Origin: Corbicula japonica
Taxonomy: Eukaryota; Mollusca; Bivalvia; Venerida; Cyrenidae
Assembly: GCA_038501625.1 (NCBI GenBank)
Contig: JAZAYU010000202.1
Location: 682,001-746,000, forward strand
Reading direction: 5' to 3'
DNA: 64,000 bases
Part shown: in pieces, positions 57,866-64,000 of the stretch
How positions within the stretch are numbered: the first letter of the stretch is position 1
How the letters are laid out: the number at the start of each line of letters is the position of its first letter
Made by a program: the position numbers and the translations under genes
The notes under the pieces: generated by a model
Database searches by the model: none
What the model was told of the DNA's origin: nothing
What the model saw: only the letters and a program-made list of their open reading frames with translations

Positions 57866-58661
57866 TGGGTAATCTGATCAACCCTTTTTCACCAACTGAA
57901 GTTTGTTTGCTGTCTTCATAAATATATAAGTAAAGCCTGACTTCTCCAGTTGTTGTGTTAGAAATAACTAGTACTTTGTGGGGGATATTAATTCATAATT
58001 TCAACAACTTGAAGACTTTACGTCTCATTCTTATATTCTGGTGAGCTGCCCAACCCGTTTCATCATCTGAAGTTGTTTTCACTGTTTTTGCCATGATAAA
58101 TATCTAAATAAAGCCCTATGTCTTAAGCTGTTGTGTTAGTAATAGCCAGTACTCGGCGGAGGATATAAATTCAACGAATTTGCTTGTTGCATTTGTTATA
58201 ATCCTAAAGGAATAAACACATATTTTAAATGTACCTGTGAATGCATTAATTAAGCGAACATTGTACTTAACACGCGATCATCGTTAATTATTGTTCAATA
58301 ATGGTATGTTGCTTCTCACTTTGAAGAAGCCGCACCCATTGTTCGACCGCGGCAAGTTTCACACTTCGACTTATCCGATGACTTTACACAGAATAATTTA
58401 GCCGTCAGGTTTAAAATTGTCTTCGACTTATAAAAACATTGTTTGAGTAGAATCCGTCTTAAATGGCGTAATATTATATGTAAAAAGAAGACATTTTGAT
58501 TTGACCATGAAATTAATTCGAGATAACCGATGTTTCGACAACGAATGTGGACTGTATTTGAAATCAGCTCTTTTAAGTAGTTATGTGTGACTGTTTCATT
58601 AGAAACAAATGTAGATGATTTAAGTTAAAAAATGGAAACAATATAATTGTATTGCTTGCAG
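57866..58661. other. Intron 4, 3' part
   Basis: Two diverged copies of a ~180-bp block (57880-58000 and 58045-58180; TCACCAACTGAAGTT / TCATCTGAAGTTG, TAAAGCC, TGTTGTGTTAG, GGATAT). No exon is seen. Confidence 0.5.
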
Positions 58662-58898
58662 CACAAGCCTATGCCTGTGACAGAATTGCATTGCCCTGTG
58701 ATAGTACAAACTGTAACAATGGAACTTGTCAGAACATGAACAATGAACTTGATGCCTCGTGTGTGTGTCAGAATGGATCCACCGGCTCAATGTGCCAACA
58801 CAGCATAGATGAATGTGTTGGAAACTTATGCGAGAATGGGGCTACATGTGTGGACAGGCATTTAGCATACAACTGTACATGTGCACCAGGATATGAAG
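58662..58898 (+). CDS. EGF/PAN-domain protein, exon e (two EGF-like repeats)
   Basis: Acceptor ATTGTATTGCTTGCAG, donor GAAG|GTATGT; phase 1-1 and in frame with exon d. After AQAYACDRIAL it encodes an EGF repeat (PCDSTNCNNGTCQNMNN, ASCVCQNGSTGSMC), then HSIDECVGNLCENGATC, VDRHLAYNCTC, APGYEG. The second domain has the IDEC start and the D/N...Y/F spacing of calcium-binding EGF domains. Its sixth Cys must lie in a further exon outside the window, so the gene continues to the right across an intron of at least 5.1 kb. NGT, NGS and NCT are possible glycosylation sites. The ATG-initiated frame from 58652 begins in the intron and is not a true start. Confidence 0.92.
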
Positions 58899-59519
58899 GT
58901 ATGTGTTTTTTTGAGTAGTGTTAACCTATTAACCAAATGCAGAGAAAGGGAAAAGGAGTAGGTTCACAAAGGCCTAATATTGGCCTAAAAATATGTAAAA
59001 TTTTACATTTTATTACATAATGCCACTGAATACATAAATAGTTATAATTTTCATATCTTGAAATTTTATGTTGATTACTAATAAAGGAGTTTGATAAGGG
59101 GACATCAAAATTGCTAAAAATGAGAAAAATGTGCAAAAATTCATATTTTTGTCCATTTTTACAGCAGATTTTAGAGGTTTTTTGATAAGGGCACACTTCT
59201 CGACCAAAATCAAATTTTGACCATGAATTCAGCACACAGTTATACAAAGAAAATTCTTTAAATTAGTTTGGTCAAAGCCTGTGCCCAATATGAAAATCAC
59301 CAAAAAATGACGAAAATTTAACAAAAAATTGCATTTTGGCAAACATTTTCAAATTTCAGGCACATTTGACACACATAATTTTTTATTTTGGTTAATGGGT
59401 TCGTGTTCACTTTTTATCTTTTCAAGAAAACAACCATTATAGATTATAAAAAACACACTTTCAGTGATGTCAATGCAATTTGAAAAATTGAGATAATGTA
59501 AGGCCAATTTTGAGCCTTC
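58899..59519. other. Start of the downstream intron
   Basis: AT-rich; no gene is seen. Minus-strand open frames here have no domain. Confidence 0.5.
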
Positions 59520-60905
59520 GTGGATCTACCCAATCGTGTCCGCTCTGTAACTTTGTTATTTCTAATTGGATTTTAAAATAACTTGGTATAAATGTTCACC
59601 AAGACGGTGTGTCGCGTACTATACCCTTGTCTGTAGGTCCAAGGTCAAGGTCACTGTTACTAAAATAGAATTTTCTTGTCCGGGCTGTTTCTTCTTTATG
59701 AATGAAGTGATTTCAAAATAACTTTGCACAAATGTTCGCCATGACAAGGCGGTGTGTTGCGTACAATACCCATGTCTGTAGGTCCAAGGTCAAGGTCACT
59801 TTTTACTAAAAAAAAGAATTTTGTTTCAAAAATCGTGTCCGCTATGTCACTTTGTTATTTCTTATTGGATTTTAAAATAACTTGATAAAATGTTCACCAT
59901 ATCAAGACGGTGTGTCGCGTACAATACCCATGCCTGTAGGTCCAAGGTCAATGTCACTGTTACTAAAAATAAGGTCACAGTTACTTAAAATATAACTTTT
60001 TTGAAAGAATCGTGTCCGCTCTGTTACTTTGTTATTTCTTATTGGATTTAAAAATAACTTGGTATAAATGTTCACCATAACAAGACAGTGTGTCGCGTAT
60101 AATACCCATGCCTGTAGGGTCAAGGTTGCTGTTACTAAAAATAGAATTTTCATGTATGGGAAGTAAATTCATTATGATTGGAGTGATTTTCAAAATTTCT
60201 TGGCACATATGTTCACCATGACAAGGCGGTGTTGCGTACAATACCTAAGCAAGTAGGTCCAAGGTCAAGGTCAAGGTCACTGTAACTAAAAATAGAATTG
60301 TCTTGTCCAGGCTGTAACTTTGTTATTTCTTATTGGATTTTAAAATTACTTTATAAAAATGTTCATCATATCAAAACGTACAATACCCATGCCTGTAGAT
60401 TCAAGGCCATGGTTACTGTTACTAAAAATAGAATTTTCCTGTCAGGGCTATAACTTCTTTATGAATAAAGGGATTTAAAAAAAAACATGGCACAAATGTT
60501 CACCATGACAAGGTGGTTTGTCGCGTACAATACCAATGCCTTTAGGTCCAAGGTCAAGGTCACTGTTACTCAAAATAGAATTTTCTTGTTCTAGCTATAA
60601 CTTCATTATGAATGGAGGGATTTCAAAATTAGTTGGCACAAATGTTTACCATGACAAGGCGGTGTTTCACGTACAATACCCATCCCTGTAGGTCCAAGGT
60701 CAAGGACACTGTTATTAAAAATAGAATTTTCTTGTTCAGGCTATAACTTCATTATGAATGAATGGATTTCAAAATAACTTGGCACAAACGTTCACCATGA
60801 CAAGGCGGTATGAATGGAGGGATTTCAAAATAACTTGGCACATATGTTCACCCTGACAAGGCGGTGTGTCACGTACAATACCCGTGCCTGTAGTTCCTTA
60901 AAAAG
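59520..60905. repeat. ~145-bp tandem array with TCAAGGTCA, block 1
   Basis: Monomers share AAATGTTCACCATGACAAGG, CGGTGTGTCGCGTACAATAC, CCATGCCTGTAGGTCCAAGG, TCAAGGTCACTGTTACT, AAAAATAGAATTTTCTTG and TTATGAATGGAGGGATTTC. The CTGTAGGTCCAAGGTCAAGG landmark recurs about every 143-177 bp (59635, 59778, 59935, 60112, 60254, 60397, 60540, 60690). Confidence 0.93.
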
Positions 60906-61189
60906 TACACCATTGTGATGTTAACGAACAAAAATATTGGTATGCTAAAAATACCAGTACCCCTTCTTTTAAAAGTTGTCTTGATAGTGGGAAGGTCTTA
61001 ATATTGGGGATTCCACATTTTTAATAGCGTACCTTACACCCAGTTTTTTTAAACACTTAAATAGAAAATCACAACCTAATGCTTACAAATGTAATTGTTT
61101 AGAAGGAGAAATAAAAGCTTTGCATAATACAAAACATGTATATATGTTTGTTTAAAATATTGCATTTCCACCAACTTCTTCACTGACAT

Positions 61190-61378
61190 TTCCGTTATGA
61201 GCAGACAACAGTGCAGCAAATACAAATAATTTACTTGATCTTCAAATGTATGCATATTCTTATAATTACTCACACAGCACTGTCTTTTTGAAATGCTATT
61301 ATTCCCATCATTGCACTTTAGTGTTTGATAACGATGCATAACAGGAGCATCCGTTTCCTATGGACACATTTCTAGTTT
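61190..61378. repeat. Element end module, copy 1
   Basis: GAGCAGACAACAGTGC, ACTTGATCTTCAAATGTATG, CACAGCACTGTC, TTCCCATCATTGCACTTTAG, GATAACGATGCATAACAGGA and CTATGGACACATTTCTAGTT. The same ~190-bp sequence recurs at 63790-63976 right after array monomers. It marks the right end of this element family. Confidence 0.88.
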
Positions 61379-61474
61379 ATTTTTCTATTTACTTAAAGCA
61401 AACTTTATTTCGCCACTAAAGTCATCCTTATTGTGGGAGCTTGTAGACTGGTTGGAAAATTTTAAACCATAATT

Positions 61475-62880
61475 ATGCCCCTGCCACGAAATTGCGGAAG
61501 GGCATATAGTGTTCACCCTGTCCGTGTGTCAGTGTGTCAGTGTGTGTGTGTGCGTATGTTTGCAAATCGTGGCCGTTCAGTAACGTCGTTATTTTTTATT
61601 GGATTTTAAAATAACTTTAAAAATATTCACCATATCAAGACGGTGTGTCGCGTACAATACACATGACCGTAGGTCCATGGTCAAGGTCACTGTTACTAAA
61701 AATAGAATTCTCTTGTCCGGGCTGTAACTTCATATTGGATTTCAAAATAACTTGGTATAAATGTTCACCATATCAAGACGGTGTGTCGCGTACAATACCC
61801 ATGCCTGTAGGTCCAAGGTCAAGGTCACTGTTACTAAAAATAGAATTTTCTTGTCCGGGATGTAACTTCGTTCTGAATGGATTGATTTCACAATAACTTG
61901 GCACAGATGTTCACCGAGTTCATTATTCATTATTTCTTATTGGATTTCAAAATAACTTGGTATAAATGTTCACCATATCAAGGCGGTGTGTCGTTTACAA
62001 TACCCAAGCCTGTAGGTCCTAGGTCAAGGTCACTGTTACTTAAAAATAGAATTTACTTGCGAAAATCGTGTTCGCTATGTAACATTGTTATTTCGTACTG
62101 GATTTTATAATTTCTTGGTATAAATGTTCACTATTCGGTGAGCAGCGTACAATACCTATTTCTGTAGTTCCAAGGTCAAGGTTACTGTAACTTAAAAAGA
62201 ATTATCTTATCCACGTGTAACTTTGTTATAAATGGAGTGATTTCAAATAAACTTGGCACAAATGTTCATCATGATAAGGCAGTGTGTCACGTATAATGCC
62301 CTTGCCTGTAGGTCCAAGGTCAAGGTCACTGTAACTAAAAATAGAATTTTTTGTCCAGGTCATTACTTTGTAATGAATAGAGTGATTTCAAAATAACTTG
62401 GCACAAATGTTCACCACGACAAGGCGGTGTGTCGTGTACAATACCCATGCCTGTAGGTCCAAGGTCAAGGTCACTGTTACTAAAAAAATAATTTTCTTAC
62501 GAAAATCGTGTGTGCTCAATAACATTGTTATTTTTTCTTGGACTTTATAATTACTTGGTATAAATGTTCACCATATCAATTCGGTGAGTAGCTTACAATA
62601 CCTATGCCTGTAGGTTCAAGGTCAAGGTTACTGTTACTAAAAATAAAAATTTCTTGTCCAGGCTGTAACTTTGTTATAAATGGAGTGATTTTAAAATAAC
62701 TTGGCACAAATGTTAACCATGATAAGGCAGCGTGTCACGTATAATACCCATGCCTGTAGGTCCAAGGTCAAGGTCACTGATACTAAAATTAGGATTTTCT
62801 TGCAAAAATTGTGTTCGCTCTGTAACTTTGTGATTTCTTATTGGATATTATAATAACTTGGTGTAAATGTTCACCATGTG
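61475..62880. repeat. ~145-bp tandem array, block 2 with element start
   Basis: Begins ATGCCCCTGCCACGAAATTG, then GGCATATAGTGTTCACCC and a (GTGTGTC)n leader, then monomers with the TCAAGGTCA landmark at about 61679, 61814, 62020, 62173, 62319, 62463, 62619 and 62765. Confidence 0.92.
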
Positions 62881-62881
62881 T

Positions 62882-63188
62882 AGGTTATAGTTCATATATT
62901 AGAATTGTATTCGAAATTAAAACCAAGTGAGCCGAAGGCGAACGCAGGTTTTAATTCGCATACAATTACGATATATGAACTATAACTTGCTTACAGTTCA
63001 CCCGCCCCTTTCATGTCGGAGAGCGAGCCAGACAGATTTGATTGACAGTTGACAGCTTGAGTCGCAATATTGACTCAATAAGTCAGTTATTGGTGTCACC
63101 AATAACCCAATATATGAAATAAATCGAGCTAGAAATTCAAAAATGCAAGGGTTGTGATTGGCTGAAAAGGTAGGGTGAACTGTAAATC
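62882..63188. mobile_element. Nested foldback / MITE insertion in the array
   Basis: A hairpin with ~41-bp arms (62884-62924 / 62947-62986; GGTTATAGTTCATATATTAG mirrored by ATATATGAACTATAACT) is followed by a segment with 13-bp inverted ends TTACAGTTCACCC (62991-63003) and GGGTGAACTGTAA (63173-63185). Inside is a perfect 21-bp palindrome at 63086-63106 (GTTATTGGTG arm). Array monomers continue on both sides. Confidence 0.8.
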
Positions 63189-63189
63189 A

Positions 63190-63789
63190 AGAGAATGCGT
63201 CGCATACAATACCCATGCCTGTAGATCCAAGGTCAAGGTCACTGTAACTAAAAATAGAATTTTCTTGTCCGGGCTATAACTTTGTTATTTCTTATAGGAT
63301 TTTAAAATAACTGGTAAAAATGATGACCATATCAAGACGGTATGTTGTTTATAATACCCATGCCTTTAGCTCCTAGGTCAAGGTCACTGTTATAAAAAAT
63401 AGAATTTTCGTGTCTGGGTTGTTACTTCCTGAGGGATTGAGTGATTTTAAAATAACTTTGCACAAATGTTCACCATTATTAGGCAGTGTGTTGCGTACCA
63501 TGCCCATGCCTCTAGGTACAAGGTCAAGGTCATTGTAACTGAAAATAGATTTGTCTTGTCCGGGCTATAACTTACTTGTAAATGAAGGAATTTCAAAATA
63601 TCTTGGCAGAAATATTCACCTTGAAAAGGTGGTGTGATGCATACAATACCCATGACTGTAGGTCCAAAGTCAAGGTCACTGTTACTAAAAATAGAATATT
63701 CTTGTTTGGGTTATAACTTCGTTATGAATGGAGGGATTTCAAAATAACTTGGCACAAATGTTCACCATGACAAGGCGGTGTGTTGAGTA
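63190..63789. repeat. ~145-bp tandem array, block 3
   Basis: Four more monomers with AAGGTCAAGGTCA-type motifs at about 63228, 63376, 63520 and 63666 (the last reads CAAAGTCAAGGTCAC), ending at GGCGGTGTGTTGAGTAC, where the end module takes over. Confidence 0.9.
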
Positions 63790-63976
63790 CATTTCCGTAA
63801 TCAGCAGACAACAGTGCTGTGAATACAAATAATTTAATTGATCTTCAAATTTATGCATATTCTTATAATTACTCGCACAGCACTGTCTCTGAAATGCTTT
63901 TATTCCCATCATTGCACTTAAATGTCTGATAACGATGCATAGCAGGGGCATCCATGTCCTATGGACATATTTCTAG
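63790..63976. repeat. Element end module, copy 2
   Basis: Near-identical to 61190-61378. GATAACGATGCATAGCAGGG then GGCATCC carries GCAGGGGCA, the inverse of the TGCCCCTGC start at 61475, so 61475-63976 is probably one ~2.5-kb element. Confidence 0.88.
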
Positions 63977-64000
63977 TTTTATAAAGAATTGTCTACATGG

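Noticed and set aside
59902..63951. Open frames sharing GMGIVRDT or VGPRSRSLLLKIEF phrases
   Set aside because: Translations of the 145-bp monomers in different frames and strands, not proteins.

Overview
This is a window of AT-rich, repeat-rich metazoan nuclear DNA. Long introns, GT-AG exons, a 31-kb intron and CCCTAA telomere-type tracts point to an animal. The ~145-bp tandem families with (GTCCGTC)-like leaders and the abundant small foldback elements resemble repeats I associate with bivalve molluscs. That assignment is inference; no species is claimed.

The only clearly protein-coding locus is on the + strand. It is the middle of a multi-exon gene for an extracellular, cysteine-rich protein with EGF-like repeats and one PAN/apple domain. 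Five exons are supported: 19971-20109, 21604-21734, 22536-22757, 53752-54006 and 58662-58898. Their splice phases join without a break into about 328 codons: EGF, EGF, EGF, a short EGF, PAN/apple, EGF, calcium-binding-type EGF. Neither the first nor the last exon of the gene is in the window. The intron 22758-53751 is ~31 kb. It holds most of the repeats described here and, on the opposite strand, a candidate CpG-bearing promoter with a possible first coding exon (44738-44779).

Left third (1-17 kb). A possible retroelement ORF1 start lies at 497. A frameshifted OTU-protease domain is at 1317-1698 (-). The decayed 3' end of a LINE (2945-3830) is followed by a (CT)n tract. A composite satellite at 5721-7340 mixes 140-145-bp monomers with interstitial CCCTAA tracts. 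A possible three-exon non-coding transcript spans 7800-12710. A cluster of RFX-type X-boxes is at 13.1-14.05 kb, and a small acidic ORF with a broken zinc finger is at 14973. A hAT-type transposon at 17461-19107 has terminal inverted repeats and a dead transposase carrying a TTF zinc finger and DUF4371.

Inside the 31-kb intron there are several unusual structures: five consecutive palindromes built from a CpG-rich 21-bp monomer (26.85-28.02 kb); an inverted pair of CGCCATGGCG-rich repeats 28 kb apart; several foldback elements; duplicated trinucleotide-rich modules (33.9-40 kb and 46.2-48.7 kb); and a Pol III-like unit with A box, long hairpin, B box and oligo-T (49.65 kb).

Right end (54-64 kb). 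A ~165-bp tandem array (54.5-56.3 kb) is interrupted by a 1.5-kb composite foldback with segment order A-Y-A'-Y'. Beyond the last exon, ~145-bp arrays carrying the nuclear-receptor-like motif TCAAGGTCA fill 59.5-63.8 kb, bounded by TGCCCCTGC/GCAGGGGCA inverted ends and interrupted by a nested foldback. Most other open frames are shadows of repeats or chance.
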